A DNA stretch of 64,000 bases. Source: Sphingomonas sp. GC_Shp_5. Its GTDB lineage: Bacteria > Pseudomonadota > Alphaproteobacteria > Sphingomonadales > Sphingomonadaceae. The notes under the pieces were generated by a model. The model did no database searches. It saw nothing but the letters and a program-made list of their open reading frames with translations, and was not told where the DNA came from. Of the stretch, positions 43,271 to 53,907 are shown in pieces. The translations under genes and the position numbers were made by a program. The stretch spans positions 62,001-126,000 of the forward strand of contig NZ_JALNUP010000006.1 of the NCBI RefSeq assembly GCF_026540855.1. Reading direction: 5' to 3'. Every line of letters begins with the position of its first letter. Positions within the stretch are counted from its first letter, which is position 1.

Positions 43271-43479
43271 GCCTCGGCCTCGCCGAATGCCGCATCCTTG
43301 AGCGCACCCGCGCCGCGCAGCACCGCCCAGCCGACCGCATAGGTCACCGCCAGCGGCAGCACGACCTTGAGCACGTTGGCGGTGATCGCGCCGACCACCG
43401 CGCCATCCGCGGCGCTGTCGTCGCCGGACATTGAATCAACCGCGCCGCCGATCAGCGCACCGATGGTTGTAGCACTCAC
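43267..43479 (-). CDS. small membrane protein
   Basis: 70 aa. GALIGGAVDSM is followed by an Asp-rich loop and one membrane segment (ANVLKVVLPLAVTYAVGWAVL). Coupled to the 65-aa gene. Function unknown. Confidence 0.6.
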   Translation of the reverse strand: MSATTIGALIGGAVDSMSGDDSAADGAVVGAITANVLKVVLPLAVTYAVGWAVLRGAGALKDAAFGEAEA

Positions 43480-43543
43480 GTCATGATCTCCTCTTCGCGG
43501 GGAAGAGCGTTTGGCGACCCGGCGGGTTCCCGGGCCAGCCCGA

Positions 43544-44935
<1,392 letters not shown>

Positions 44936-44960
44936 GGAGACACTACTAGCGCCGGCGATG

Positions 44961-45120
44961 GGAGTTCCAACGCCTGCCAGCTACCCGCCGTCATCCCAAC
45001 GAAAGCTGGAATCTCCATTGACGGCGCCGCGCCCGCGGCCGGAGTTCCAACGCCTGCTAACTACACTCCGTCATCCCAGCGATAGCTGGGATCTCCATCG
45101 ATGGCGCTGCGCCCGCGGCC
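44961..45120. repeat. 80-bp tandem duplication containing a palindromic unit
   Basis: GGAGTTCCAACGCCTGC starts at 44961 and again at 45041. Each 80-bp unit holds one CCGTCATCCCA..GCTGG..ATCTCC palindrome and ends GCGCCCGCGGCC. The copies differ at scattered bases. Confidence 0.85.
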
Positions 45121-45123
45121 AAA

Positions 45124-45148
45124 GATCCCAGCTTTCGCTGGGATGACA
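45124..45148. repeat. inverse CCCAGC..GCTGGG palindrome
   Basis: AGATCCCAGCTTTCGCTGGGATGAC faces the two forward units just upstream, forming the usual inverted-pair layout before sspB. Confidence 0.75.
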
Positions 45149-45176
45149 GCAGGGAGTGACGCCACCCGCCGCCCGG

Positions 45177-45662
45177 TCACTTCTTCCGCTTGAAATCCAC
45201 GCTGACGACGTTGGAGCCATCCTCCACCGGGGTCACGGTCGGGCCGTCGTTCTCGGCCTCGTCGTGCGGCTCGGGGCCGTCGTCGGGGCCTTCGGTCGCC
45301 TGGAAGCGCAGCTCGAAGTTCACCGCGGGATCGTGGAAACCGGTGATCGCCGAATAAGGGATCACCAGCTTGCTCGGCACCTGGTTGAAGCTCAGTCCCA
45401 CCGAGAACTTCCGCTCGTCCACCGTCAGGTCCCAATAGCGGTTCTGCAGGACGATCGTCATCTCGTCCGGAAACCGCTCGATCAGCCGCTTGGGGATGTC
45501 CACCCCGGGCGCCTGGGTCTTGAAGGTGATGTAGAAATGATGCTCGCCGGGCAGGCCGCCGCTCTCGGCAACGGTGTCGAGCACGCGGCCGACCACGGCA
45601 CGCAGGGCTTCCTGGACGATTTCGTCATAGGGAATAAGGCTATCGGGCAGGCCGTCGGTCAT
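45177..45662 (-). CDS. sspB: SspB-family ClpXP adaptor
   Basis: 161 aa. LIPYDEIVQEALRAVVGRVL, HHFYITFKTQAPGVDIPKRL and NRYWDLTVDERKFSVGLSFN are the alphaproteobacterial SspB core, which binds ssrA-tagged proteins. The acidic linker and the end VVSVDFKRKK (ClpX-binding tail) are also present. Divergent from hisB with 50 nt between. Confidence 0.9.
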   Translation of the reverse strand: MTDGLPDSLIPYDEIVQEALRAVVGRVLDTVAESGGLPGEHHFYITFKTQAPGVDIPKRLIERFPDEMTIVLQNRYWDLTVDERKFSVGLSFNQVPSKLVIPYSAITGFHDPAVNFELRFQATEGPDDGPEPHDEAENDGPTVTPVEDGSNVVSVDFKRKK

Positions 45663-45733
45663 TCCCCTTGGGTAGCGGGGTTTGATGACCGGTCAAGATT
45701 GCATGACGCCCGATGACCGTTATGGAGCCTGAC

Positions 45734-46321
45734 ATGCGCACTTCGACGATCAACCGCTCCACCGCCGAGACCAAGATCGACGTCACCGTCAATCTCGATG
45801 GCACCGGCCTTTATGACGTGTCGACCGGAGTCGGCTTCTTCGATCACATGCTCGAGCAGCTGTCGCGCCATTCGCTGATCGATCTCCACGTCCGCACCGT
45901 CGGCGATCTGCACATCGACCAGCACCACACGGTGGAGGACACCGGCATCGCGATCGGCGAGGCGGTCGCCCGGGCGCTCGCCGACAAGCGCGGCATCCGC
46001 CGCTATGGCGACGCGCTGTCGCCGATGGACGAGACGCTCACCCGAGTCGCGCTCGATATCTCCGGCCGCCCCTGGCTGGTCTGGAAGACCGAATTCAGCC
46101 AGAAGCGCCTCGGCGAGATGGACACCGAGATGTTCGAGCACTTCTTCCACAGCTTCGCCCAGGCCGCCGGGATCACGCTGCACATCGAGACGCTCCACGG
46201 CAGCAACAACCACCATATCGCCGAAAGCGCGTTCAAGGGCCTCGCCCGCGCGCTGCGCATCGCGGTGGAGATCGATCCGCGCAAGGCCGATGCGATCCCC
46301 TCGACCAAGGGGATCCTGTGA
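45734..46321 (+). CDS. hisB: imidazoleglycerol-phosphate dehydratase
   Basis: 195 aa from ATG 45734 (GGAG upstream; an earlier in-frame start adds 7 residues). Two metal-binding motifs, [11 protein letters not shown] with DQHHTVED and EHFFHSFAQ with [12 protein letters not shown], are intact. It removes water from IGP in histidine synthesis. It is the first gene of the his run; a repeat follows. Confidence 0.96.
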   Translation: MRTSTINRSTAETKIDVTVNLDGTGLYDVSTGVGFFDHMLEQLSRHSLIDLHVRTVGDLHIDQHHTVEDTGIAIGEAVARALADKRGIRRYGDALSPMDETLTRVALDISGRPWLVWKTEFSQKRLGEMDTEMFEHFFHSFAQAAGITLHIETLHGSNNHHIAESAFKGLARALRIAVEIDPRKADAIPSTKGIL

Positions 46322-46406
46322 CGCGTGCCCCTGCCATCACACCGGCAGCGCTACCTCTGCCCTTCCCGTCATCCCGGCGCCCCAAGCCGTCACCCCCGCG
46401 CCTATA

Positions 46407-46494
46407 TCCGTCACCCCAGCGCAAGCTGGGGTCTCAAGCCGCAAGCGCGGGACGAGAGTCGCCGGAGACCCCAGCTTGCGCTGGGGTGACGATC
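46407..46494. repeat. inverted pair of CCCAGC..GCTGGG palindromes between hisB and hisH
   Basis: CCGTCACCCCAGCGCAAGCTGGGGTCTC (46408-46435) faces GAGACCCCAGCTTGCGCTGGGGTGACG (46465-46491). It sits within the his gene run and may affect readthrough. Confidence 0.8.
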
Positions 46495-46513
46495 ATGACG
46501 GACGTCCCAGCCC

Positions 46514-47122
46514 ATGGCTGACCTCGCACTCATCGATTATGGCGCCGGCAACCTCCATTCGGTGGAGAACGCCCTGCGCGCCGCCGGCGCCACCGACATC
46601 GTCGTCACCGCCGATCCCGCGCTGGTGACGCGCGCCGATCGCATCGTCCTCCCCGGCGTCGGCGCGTTCGGCGCCTGCGCCGCGGCGCTGCGCGCCGTGC
46701 CCGGGATGGTCGAGGCGATGGAGCAGCGCGTCCGCCGCGACGGCGTTCCCTTCCTCGGCGTCTGCGTCGGCATGCAGCTGATGGCCGACGCGGGCCACGA
46801 GATGGGCGAGCACCGCGGCCTCGGCTGGGTGCGCGGCCAGGTCCGCCGGCTCGAGCCCGCCACCGCTGCCGCCAAGGTGCCGCACATGGGCTGGAACGAC
46901 GTCGTGCCGCACGGCGACCATCCGCTGGTCCCCGCCGGCGAAGCCTATTTCCTCCATTCCTATGCCTTCGAAGGAGACGATGTGATCGCCACCAGCGACC
47001 ATGCCGGCCCGGTCACCGCCGCGATCGCGCGCGACAACATGCTCGGCGTCCAGTTCCACCCCGAAAAGAGCCAGCGCTATGGCCTCGCCATGCTCGCCGG
47101 CTTCCTCGCGTGGCGGCCATGA
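46514..47122 (+). CDS. hisH: imidazole glycerol phosphate synthase subunit HisH
   Basis: 202 aa, the glutaminase half of IGP synthase. The class I amidotransferase triad is visible: Cys in GVCVGMQL, His and Glu in QFHPEKSQ. Partner of HisF (48113). Its stop overlaps the hisA ATG. Confidence 0.96.
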   Translation: MADLALIDYGAGNLHSVENALRAAGATDIVVTADPALVTRADRIVLPGVGAFGACAAALRAVPGMVEAMEQRVRRDGVPFLGVCVGMQLMADAGHEMGEHRGLGWVRGQVRRLEPATAAAKVPHMGWNDVVPHGDHPLVPAGEAYFLHSYAFEGDDVIATSDHAGPVTAAIARDNMLGVQFHPEKSQRYGLAMLAGFLAWRP

Positions 47123-47880
47123 GCGAGGCGGTCACGAGCGACGCGGGGCCGCTGATCGTGTTCCCGGCGATCGACCTCAAGGCCGGTCAGGTCGTCCGCC
47201 TGGCGGAAGGCGACATGAACCGCGCCACCGTCTATGGCGACGATCCCGCCGCCCAGGCGCTGCTGTTCGCCGAGGCGGGCGCCGAGCACCTCCATGTCGT
47301 CGATCTCGATGGCGCCTTTGCCGGCGAGTCGGTCAACGGTGACGCGGTCAGGGCGATCGTCGCGGCCTTTCCCGGCCACGTCCAGCTCGGCGGCGGCATC
47401 CGCACCCGCGCCAGCGTCGAGCGCTGGTTCGATCTCGGCGTGTCGCGCGTCGTGATCGGCACCGCCGCGCTCGACGACCCGGAGTTCGTCCGCGCCGCCG
47501 CGCGTGATTTCCCCGGCGGCATCGTCGTCGCGGTCGACGCGCGCGATGGCATGGTCGCGACCAAGGGCTGGGCCGATGTTTCCACCACGGCAGTGGTCGA
47601 TCTCGCCCGCCGCTTCGAGGATGCCGGCGTCGCCTCCTTGCTGTTCACCGACGTCGGCCGCGACGGGCTGCTCAAGGGCTGCAACGTCGAAGCGACGGTG
47701 GACCTCGCGCGCTCGGTCGACATCCCGGTGATCGCCAGCGGCGGGGTCAAGGGCCTGGCCGAAATCCACGTCCTCGCGCTCCATGTCCGCGACGGGGTCG
47801 AGGGCGTGATCACCGGTCGCGCGCTTTACGACGGCCGGCTCGATCTCGCCGCGGCGCTCAGCGTCGCGCGCGCCGCATGA
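47119..47880 (+). CDS. hisA: ProFAR isomerase (HisA)
   Basis: 253 aa TIM barrel. [17 protein letters not shown] with the catalytic Asp, and [12 protein letters not shown] with the second Asp are present, as is [12 protein letters not shown] 47119 overlaps the hisH TGA; the end overlaps the next small gene. Confidence 0.96.
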   Translation: MSEAVTSDAGPLIVFPAIDLKAGQVVRLAEGDMNRATVYGDDPAAQALLFAEAGAEHLHVVDLDGAFAGESVNGDAVRAIVAAFPGHVQLGGGIRTRASVERWFDLGVSRVVIGTAALDDPEFVRAAARDFPGGIVVAVDARDGMVATKGWADVSTTAVVDLARRFEDAGVASLLFTDVGRDGLLKGCNVEATVDLARSVDIPVIASGGVKGLAEIHVLALHVRDGVEGVITGRALYDGRLDLAAALSVARAA

Positions 47881-48116
47881 TGCCCGCGGTTACCGGCACA
47901 CTGATCGGCGGCGTCACCGCCTGCTATGTGCCGCTGCTGCGCGATCAGATCCGCGACGGCGAGATCGGCATCCCGTTGACGGGCACCAACCCCATCAAGG
48001 TGCGCAGGATCGAGCATCCCTGGCTGTTCCGCGCCTCCGTTGTCGGCCAGATCGTGCTGGTGACGCTGTTGCTCGCCGCCGCGGTCGTGCTGCTCGCCGA
48101 GGCGGTGCTGCGATGA
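47877..48116 (+). CDS. membrane micro-protein between hisA and hisF
   Basis: 79 aa, with one clear C-terminal membrane helix ([23 protein letters not shown]). ATGA overlaps at both sides couple it to hisA and hisF. No histidine function is known for such a protein. Confidence 0.65.
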   Translation: MMPAVTGTLIGGVTACYVPLLRDQIRDGEIGIPLTGTNPIKVRRIEHPWLFRASVVGQIVLVTLLLAAAVVLLAEAVLR

Positions 48117-48874
48117 CCGTCCGCGCCCGCGTCATTCCCTGCCTCGACGTCGCCAACGGCCGCGTCGTCAAGGGCGTCAATTTCGTCGAGTTGCGCGATG
48201 CCGGCGATCCGGTCGAGCAGGCCCGCGCCTATGATCTCGCCGGCGCCGACGAGCTGTGCTTCCTCGACATCACCGCCAGCCACGAAGCACGCGGCACCAT
48301 CCTCGATGTCGTCCGCCGCACCGCCGCGGTGTGCTTCATGCCGCTCACCGTCGGCGGCGGCGTCCGCACCGCCGACGATGCCCGCGCGCTGCTGTTGGCC
48401 GGCGCCGACAAGGTCGCGGTCAATTCCGCCGCGGTCGCGCGGCCCGAGGTGGTTGCCGAGATCGCCGAGCGGTTCGGCAGCCAATGCTGCGTCGCCTCGG
48501 TCGACGCCCGCCGCGTCGACGGCGCCTGGGAGGTGTTCACCCACGGCGGCCGCCGCGCCACCGGGATCGACGCGGTCGAGCATGCCCTGCGCCTCGCCGA
48601 TCTCGGCGCCGGCGAGTTGCTCGTCACCTCGATGGATCGCGACGGCACCCGCAGCGGCTATGACCTCGAGCTGATCCGCACCATCGCCGATCGCGTCAGC
48701 GTGCCGGTGGTCGCCTCGGGCGGTGTCGGCGGCCTCGACGACCTCGTCGCCGGCATCCGCGACGGTCACGCCAGCGCGGTGCTCGCGGCCTCGATCTTCC
48801 ATTTCGGCGAGGCCAGCGTCGCCGACGCCCATGACGCGCTCGCCGCGGCGGGAATCCCGGTGCGGAGCCACTGA
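48113..48874 (+). CDS. hisF: imidazole glycerol phosphate synthase subunit HisF
   Basis: 253 aa TIM barrel, the cyclase half. [19 protein letters not shown] with the first catalytic Asp and [15 protein letters not shown] with the second are intact. Works with HisH. Confidence 0.97.
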   Translation: MTVRARVIPCLDVANGRVVKGVNFVELRDAGDPVEQARAYDLAGADELCFLDITASHEARGTILDVVRRTAAVCFMPLTVGGGVRTADDARALLLAGADKVAVNSAAVARPEVVAEIAERFGSQCCVASVDARRVDGAWEVFTHGGRRATGIDAVEHALRLADLGAGELLVTSMDRDGTRSGYDLELIRTIADRVSVPVVASGGVGGLDDLVAGIRDGHASAVLAASIFHFGEASVADAHDALAAAGIPVRSH

Positions 48875-48929
48875 GCGCCGCCGCACGGTGAGGGTGACGG
48901 CCGCCGGCTCTCCCGCTACACCCACCCCC

Positions 48930-49112
48930 ATGCTCCCGATCCTCTCCGTCGCTGGCGGCCACAGCGGCACCGTCCATCCGCGTGACCAGCCCGAACTGTC
49001 CGATTTCGCGCTGTTCGCGGTCGCGATCATCGCGGTGTTCTTCGTCCGCCGCGCGCTGCGCAAGCGCTTCATCACTCGTCGCCGCGAGCGCGACGCGGCG
49101 AGGGAGGATTGA
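48930..49112 (+). CDS. 60-aa single-pass membrane protein
   Basis: From ATG 48930: a polar start, one helix (FALFAVAIIAVFFVRRAL) and a highly basic Arg/Glu end. It lies between hisF and hisE; a 4-nt overlap with the open frame of hisE suggests coupling. Function unknown. Confidence 0.5.
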   Translation: MLPILSVAGGHSGTVHPRDQPELSDFALFAVAIIAVFFVRRALRKRFITRRRERDAARED

Positions 49113-49144
49113 CCCTGGGGCCGCTCCCGCGCCAAGCGGCAGGG

Positions 49145-49450
49145 ATGGACACGCTCGATCGCCTCGAAGCCACGATCCGCGCCCGCCGCGGCGCCGATGC
49201 CGGCACCTCCTACACCGCCAGCCTGTTCGCCAAGGGTCGCGCCAAGATCGCCCAGAAGGTCGGCGAAGAGGCGACCGAGACGGTGATCGCCGCGCTCGCC
49301 GCGCCCGACACGCTCGCCGCCGAAGCCGCCGATCTCGTCTTCCACCTGCTCGTCCTGCTCGCCGACGCCGGCCTTAGCCTCGACGACATCCGCGCCGAGC
49401 TGGACCGGCGCGAGGGCGTCTCGGGCCACGACGAGAAGGCGTCCCGCTAA
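49145..49450 (+). CDS. hisE: phosphoribosyl-ATP pyrophosphatase (HisE)
   Basis: 101 aa from ATG 49145. SYTASLFAKGRAKIAQKVGEEATETV and ADLVFHLLVLLAD carry the metal-binding Glu and Asp residues of the all-alpha NTP pyrophosphohydrolase fold. Second step of histidine synthesis. Confidence 0.94.
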   Translation: MDTLDRLEATIRARRGADAGTSYTASLFAKGRAKIAQKVGEEATETVIAALAAPDTLAAEAADLVFHLLVLLADAGLSLDDIRAELDRREGVSGHDEKASR

Positions 49451-49484
49451 CCCTCCACCGTCCCGATCTCCAAGGAAGGCCGCC

Positions 49485-49862
49485 ATGCCGATCGACGCCA
49501 CTCAGCCCTATGACGACCAGAACGTTTTCGCCAAGATCCTGCGCGACGAGATCCCCGCGCGCCGCGTCTACGAAGACGATTATGCGATTGCCTTCCACGA
49601 CATCGCCCCCTCGGCGCCGAGCCACATCCTGGTGATCCCGCGCGGCCCCTATGTGTCGTGGGACGATTTCAGCGCGCGTGGCTCCGATGCCGAGATCACC
49701 GGCTTCGTCCGCGCGGTCGGCACCGTTGCGCGCGCCGCCGGGCTGGTCGAGCCCGGCTACCGGCTGCTCGCCAACACCGGCGGCGATGCCGGCCAGGAGG
49801 TGCCCCACCTCCACATCCACCTCTTCGCGGGCCGGCCGCTCGGGCCGATGCTGGCGCGCTGA
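49485..49862 (+). CDS. HIT-family (HinT-like) protein
   Basis: 125 aa. The histidine triad HLHIH lies at residues 108-112. HILVIPRGPYVSWDD and ANTGGDAGQEVPHLH are typical of HinT, which hydrolyses AMP-lysine-type phosphoramidates. It regularly follows hisE in sphingomonads. Confidence 0.93.
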   Translation: MPIDATQPYDDQNVFAKILRDEIPARRVYEDDYAIAFHDIAPSAPSHILVIPRGPYVSWDDFSARGSDAEITGFVRAVGTVARAAGLVEPGYRLLANTGGDAGQEVPHLHIHLFAGRPLGPMLAR

Positions 49863-49996
49863 GCCGCTCCGCCGGGCGCGTTTGCCCAGCCCGTCAAATC
49901 AAAAAACATTGCGCCCACCCTATTTGGAGTTAGGCTCGGGCGCTTCACCATGCGGAGGCGCAGCCAGGCGCCGCGCAAGTGGGGGGAATTGACTAG

Positions 49997-51553
49997 ATGA
50001 TTTTCGGGCGCGTCAAACCACTCGACGCTATCCTCGCCACGGCCGAGAAACGCGGGCTTCATCGCTCGCTCGGCGCGTTCCAGCTCACCATGCTCGGGAT
50101 CGGCGCCGTGATCGGCACCGGCATCTTCGTGCTCACCTCCGAAGCCGCGCAGAAAGCCGGCCCGGGGATGATGCTCTCGTTCGTCATTGCCGGCTTCGTC
50201 TGCGCGGTCGCGGCGCTCTGCTATTCCGAGCTCGCCTCGATGGTGCCGGTCGCGGGCTCCGCCTATACCTATACCTATGCGGTGATCGGCGAGCCGCTCG
50301 CCTGGATGGTCGGCTGGGCGCTGATCCTCGAATATGCGCTCGGCGCGAGCGCGGTCGCGGTCGGCTGGTCGGGCTATTTCGTCGGGCTGCTCGCGCATCT
50401 CTCCAGCTTCGTGCCGTTCCTGCCCGACATCGCCATCCCGCAATGGCTCGCGGTCGGCCCCAGCCAGGGCGGGCTGATCAACCTCCCCGCGGTGGTGGTG
50501 TCGATGCTCGTCACCTGGCTGCTGGTGCTCGGCACCAGCGAGAGCGCCAAGGTCAATGCGATCCTGGTCGGCGTGAAGATCCTCGCGCTCACCCTGTTCA
50601 TCGCGATCACCCTGCCCGCCGCCAACGGCGCCAATTTCACGCCGTTCATGCCGACCCATCTGTCGGGCGTCGCCGGCGCCGCCGCATCGATCTTCTTCGC
50701 CTATGTCGGCTTCGACGCGGTCTCCACCGCCGCCGAGGAAACCAAGAACCCGCAGCGCAACGTGCCGATCGGCCTCATCGCCAGCCTCGGCATCTGCACC
50801 ATCTTCTACCTGCTCGTCGCCGCCGGTGCGATCGGCTCGCCGCTCGGCGCCCAGCCGGTGATGGACGCCGCCGGCCGCCTGCTCGATCCGGGCACGCCCG
50901 AACTCGCCGCCCGCTGCCAGCAGATCATCGCTGGCGGCGCGCTCGAGCCGCTGTCTTGCTCCAAGGAGGCGCTCGCGCACATCCTGCGCGTGTTCGGCTG
51001 GCCGATCGCGGGCAACTTCCTCGCCGCCGCGGCGATCATCGCGCTGCCTTCGGTGGTGCTGATGATGATGTTCGGCCAGACCCGCGTGTTCTTCACCATG
51101 GCGCGTGACGGGCTGCTGCCGGCGCGGTTCGCCGCGGTCCACCCGAAGTTCCACACCCCGCACGTCATCACCATCGTCACCGGTGTGGTGGTGACGATCG
51201 CCGCCGCCTTCGCGCCGGTCGGGCAGCTCGCCAATTACTCCAACTCGGGCACGCTGTTCGCCTTCGCGATGGTCTCGATCGCGGTGCTGGTGCTGCGTCG
51301 CACCGATCCCAGCCGCAAACGCCCGTTCCGCACCCCCTTGGTGTGGGTCGTCGCGCCGGTGTCGGTGCTCGGCTGCCTCTACCTCTATGCGTCGCTGGAC
51401 TGGGCCTCGATCCTGGTGCTGCCGATCTGGGGTGCGGTCGGCCTGCTGATCTACTTCGCCTACAGCCGCAGCCGCAGCCACGTCGGCCGCGGCATCGTCG
51501 ACGTGGTCGACGATCCGGCGATGCAGCCGGAGATCGCCAAGCCGCTGCACTAG
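49997..51553 (+). CDS. APC-family amino acid permease
   Basis: 518 aa, twelve to fourteen membrane helices. GIGAVIGTGIFVLTSEAA (helix 1 substrate motif), SELASMVPVAGSAYTYTYAVIGE and FFAYVGFDAVSTAAEETKNPQ are hallmarks of cationic amino acid transporters. The C-terminus is short and polar. Substrate unproven. Confidence 0.93.
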   Translation: MIFGRVKPLDAILATAEKRGLHRSLGAFQLTMLGIGAVIGTGIFVLTSEAAQKAGPGMMLSFVIAGFVCAVAALCYSELASMVPVAGSAYTYTYAVIGEPLAWMVGWALILEYALGASAVAVGWSGYFVGLLAHLSSFVPFLPDIAIPQWLAVGPSQGGLINLPAVVVSMLVTWLLVLGTSESAKVNAILVGVKILALTLFIAITLPAANGANFTPFMPTHLSGVAGAAASIFFAYVGFDAVSTAAEETKNPQRNVPIGLIASLGICTIFYLLVAAGAIGSPLGAQPVMDAAGRLLDPGTPELAARCQQIIAGGALEPLSCSKEALAHILRVFGWPIAGNFLAAAAIIALPSVVLMMMFGQTRVFFTMARDGLLPARFAAVHPKFHTPHVITIVTGVVVTIAAAFAPVGQLANYSNSGTLFAFAMVSIAVLVLRRTDPSRKRPFRTPLVWVVAPVSVLGCLYLYASLDWASILVLPIWGAVGLLIYFAYSRSRSHVGRGIVDVVDDPAMQPEIAKPLH

Positions 51554-51575
51554 AGCGGCGCACCACCGACACGCA

Positions 51576-51604
51576 AAAAGGGCCGGGGGAGCGATCCCCC
51601 GGCG
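51576..51604 (-). terminator. terminator between permease and kinase genes
   Basis: CCGGGGGA (51583-51590) pairs with TCCCCCGG (51595-51602). On the minus strand it is followed by CCCTTTTTG, a good end for the kinase gene; on the plus strand the tail is CGCTTCTTC, weaker, but may serve the permease gene. Confidence 0.7.
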
Positions 51605-51659
51605 CTTCTTCTATCGCACCGTCCCGGGCGCGGCCCGGGACAAGCATCGCCGCGGGCGC

Positions 51660-52658
51660 TCAGCCCAACTTGGCGGCGACCATTGCCTTGAGATCCACCG
51701 TTGGCCGCGCGCCGACATGGCTGATGATCTCCGCCGCGCAGATCGCGCCGAGCTTGAGCGACTCGGCAAGGCCCTTGCCCTGCGCCTGGCCGTGGAGGAA
51801 GCCCGCCGCGAACAGGTCGCCGGCACCGGTGGTGTCCACCACCCGCGCGATCGGCTCCGCGGCCACTTCGGCGCGGCTCCCGGCCTGCACCGCGATCGCG
51901 CCCTCGGCCCCGCGGGTGACGACCAGCGTCGGCACCTGCGCGGCGAGCTTGGCCACCGCCGCGTCGAACTCGTCCACTTCGGCGAGCGCGACCAGTTCGC
52001 CCTCGTTGGCGAACAGGATGTCGATCATCCCGTCGGCGATCAGCGCGCGGAAGTCGCCGCCATGGCGACCGATGCAGAACACGTCGGACAGGGTGAAGGC
52101 GACCTTGCGGCCGGCCTTGCGCGCGGTCTCGATCGCCGCCCGCATCGCCGCGCGCGGCTCCTCGGGATCCCACAGATAGCCCTCGAGATAGAGGATCGCC
52201 GCATCGGCGATCAGCGACAGGTCGAGCGCGCGCTCGGGCAGGAACTGCGAGGCGCCGAGGAAGGTGTTCATCGTCCGCTGGCCGTCGGGGGTGACGAAGA
52301 TCAGGCAGCGCGCGGTGGTGGGATCGCCGGCGCGCACCGCGGTGTCGAAATGGACGCCCGCGGCGCGGATGTCGTGGCCGAACACCTGGCCGAGCTGGTC
52401 GTCGGCCACCTGGCCGATGAAGCCGCACTTGCCGCCGAGCGCGGCGATGCCGGCAACGGTGTTCGCCGCCGATCCGCCCGACACCTCATGCCCCGGGCCC
52501 ATCTTGGCATAAAGCGCATCGGCGTCTTCCGCCGAGAACATCAGCTGCATCGACCCCTTGGCGACGCCGATCTCGGCGATGAACGCGTCATCGGCCTCGG
52601 CGAGGATGTCGACGATCGCATTGCCGATGGCGACGACGTCATAGGTAGGCTGGGACAA
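51660..52658 (-). CDS. PfkB-family sugar/adenosine kinase
   Basis: 332 aa if started at TTG 52658, where the homology (PTYDVVAIGNAIVDILA) begins; the frame upstream is a shadow. GGSAANTVAGIAALGG and DTTGAGDLFAAGFLHG (catalytic Asp and anion hole) are intact. It resembles bacterial adenosine-kinase-like proteins. Substrate not certain. Confidence 0.9.
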   Translation of the reverse strand: MSQPTYDVVAIGNAIVDILAEADDAFIAEIGVAKGSMQLMFSAEDADALYAKMGPGHEVSGGSAANTVAGIAALGGKCGFIGQVADDQLGQVFGHDIRAAGVHFDTAVRAGDPTTARCLIFVTPDGQRTMNTFLGASQFLPERALDLSLIADAAILYLEGYLWDPEEPRAAMRAAIETARKAGRKVAFTLSDVFCIGRHGGDFRALIADGMIDILFANEGELVALAEVDEFDAAVAKLAAQVPTLVVTRGAEGAIAVQAGSRAEVAAEPIARVVDTTGAGDLFAAGFLHGQAQGKGLAESLKLGAICAAEIISHVGARPTVDLKAMVAAKLG

Positions 52659-52776
52659 GGGGCAACTCCGCAAGACAAAGGACCCGCGCCCCCTATCGCG
52701 GAACGCGCGCGCACGCGAGCCCTGCGGTCGCGCGCCGTCATTGACCCCGCCCCCGCGCCGCGCCACCCCTGGCGCC

Positions 52777-53454
52777 ATGCTTCGCGCCCTCATTCTCTCG
52801 CTCCGCCAGCTCGGCGACCCGGCCATCGTGCGGCTGCTGGCCAAATCCCTGCTTCTCACCGCCGCGGTGTTCGCCGCGCTCGGCGTCGGCCTCTATTATG
52901 CGCTGTCCGCCTCCATCCCCGCGCTCACCGGCTGGCAGGACGACGGCGTCACCGCCGCGGTCGCCACGGTGGTGATCGCGGTGCTCGCCGCCTGGCTGCT
53001 GTTCCGGGTCGTCGCCATCGCGGTGCTCGGCCTGTTCGGCGACGACATCGTCCACGCGGTCGAGGCGCGGCATTACCCGGTCGCGCTCGCCAGCGCCCGC
53101 CCCGCCGGCATGCTGCGCGCGGCACGCCTGGGCCTCGGTTCGGCGGCGCGTGCGATCGCGCTCAACCTGCTGATGGTGCCGGTCTACATCGCGCTGCTGT
53201 TCACCGCGATCGGGCCGGCGGTCGCCTTCTTCGCGGTCAACGCCTGGCTGCTCGGGCGCGACCTCGGCGACATGGTCGCGAGCCGCCATCTCGACGATGC
53301 GGCGATGCGGGGCTGGCGCAAGGCCACCGCCGGGCGGCGCTGGCTGCTGGGCCTTGCCGTCACCGGGCTGTTCGTGGTTCCGCTGCTCAACATCCTCGCG
53401 CCGATCCTCGGCGCGGCGATGGCGACGCATCTATTCCATGGGGACCAGGCGTGA
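52777..53454 (+). CDS. EI24-domain membrane protein
   Basis: 225 aa from ATG 52777. SLRQLGDPAIVRLLAKSLLL, then VHAVEARHYPVA and LNLLMVPVYIALLFTAIGP match EI24/CysZ-type membrane proteins with four to six helices. CysZ imports sulfate, but non-CysZ members are uncharacterised. Overlaps the next gene (GTGA). Confidence 0.8.
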   Translation: MLRALILSLRQLGDPAIVRLLAKSLLLTAAVFAALGVGLYYALSASIPALTGWQDDGVTAAVATVVIAVLAAWLLFRVVAIAVLGLFGDDIVHAVEARHYPVALASARPAGMLRAARLGLGSAARAIALNLLMVPVYIALLFTAIGPAVAFFAVNAWLLGRDLGDMVASRHLDDAAMRGWRKATAGRRWLLGLAVTGLFVVPLLNILAPILGAAMATHLFHGDQA

Positions 53455-53858
53455 CACGGCGGATCATCACCAGGCAGGCCAACAACCAGGGAGCTCTCAC
53501 CCGGGCGGCCGTCATCGGCCTCGCCACCACGCTCGCCGCCTGCGCCGTGCCCGCGCCCCAGCCCGCCGCACCCGCGCCGGTCGCCATCCCCTATACCAGC
53601 GCCGGGCTCGAGCGCGTGCTCGGCCAGAATGCCGGCGCGCTCACCCGGCTGTTCGGCCAGCCCGATGCCGACGTGCGCGAGGGGCCGGCCCGCAAGCTCC
53701 AGTTCGTCGGCCCGATCTGCGTGCTCGATGCCTATCTCTATCCCAAGGGGTCGGACGAGCCGCGCGTCACCTATCTCGACGCGCGCGAGCCGGACGGCAG
53801 CACCATCGATCGCGCGAGCTGCGTCGCCGCGCTGATCCGCCGCGACGGCGGCAAATAA
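53451..53858 (+). CDS. putative small lipoprotein
   Basis: 135 aa starting at GTG 53451 inside the EI24 stop. Lipobox LATTLAAC places the lipid at Cys31; a Pro/Ala linker precedes LERVLGQNAGALTRLFGQPDADVREG and VLDAYLYPK. The compact part is typical of small envelope lipoproteins in sphingomonads. Function unknown. Confidence 0.75.
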   Translation: MTRRIITRQANNQGALTRAAVIGLATTLAACAVPAPQPAAPAPVAIPYTSAGLERVLGQNAGALTRLFGQPDADVREGPARKLQFVGPICVLDAYLYPKGSDEPRVTYLDAREPDGSTIDRASCVAALIRRDGGK

Positions 53859-53907
53859 CCCGGGGGCGCCGGTTGCCGCTGGCGCCACAGCGGCATAAGC
53901 TGCCGCG

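Noticed and set aside
51717..53858. A 713-codon plus-strand open frame over the PfkB kinase gene
   Set aside because: Only its last 135 codons (from GTG 53451) are real, the small lipoprotein; the rest is antisense to the kinase or out of frame with the EI24 gene.
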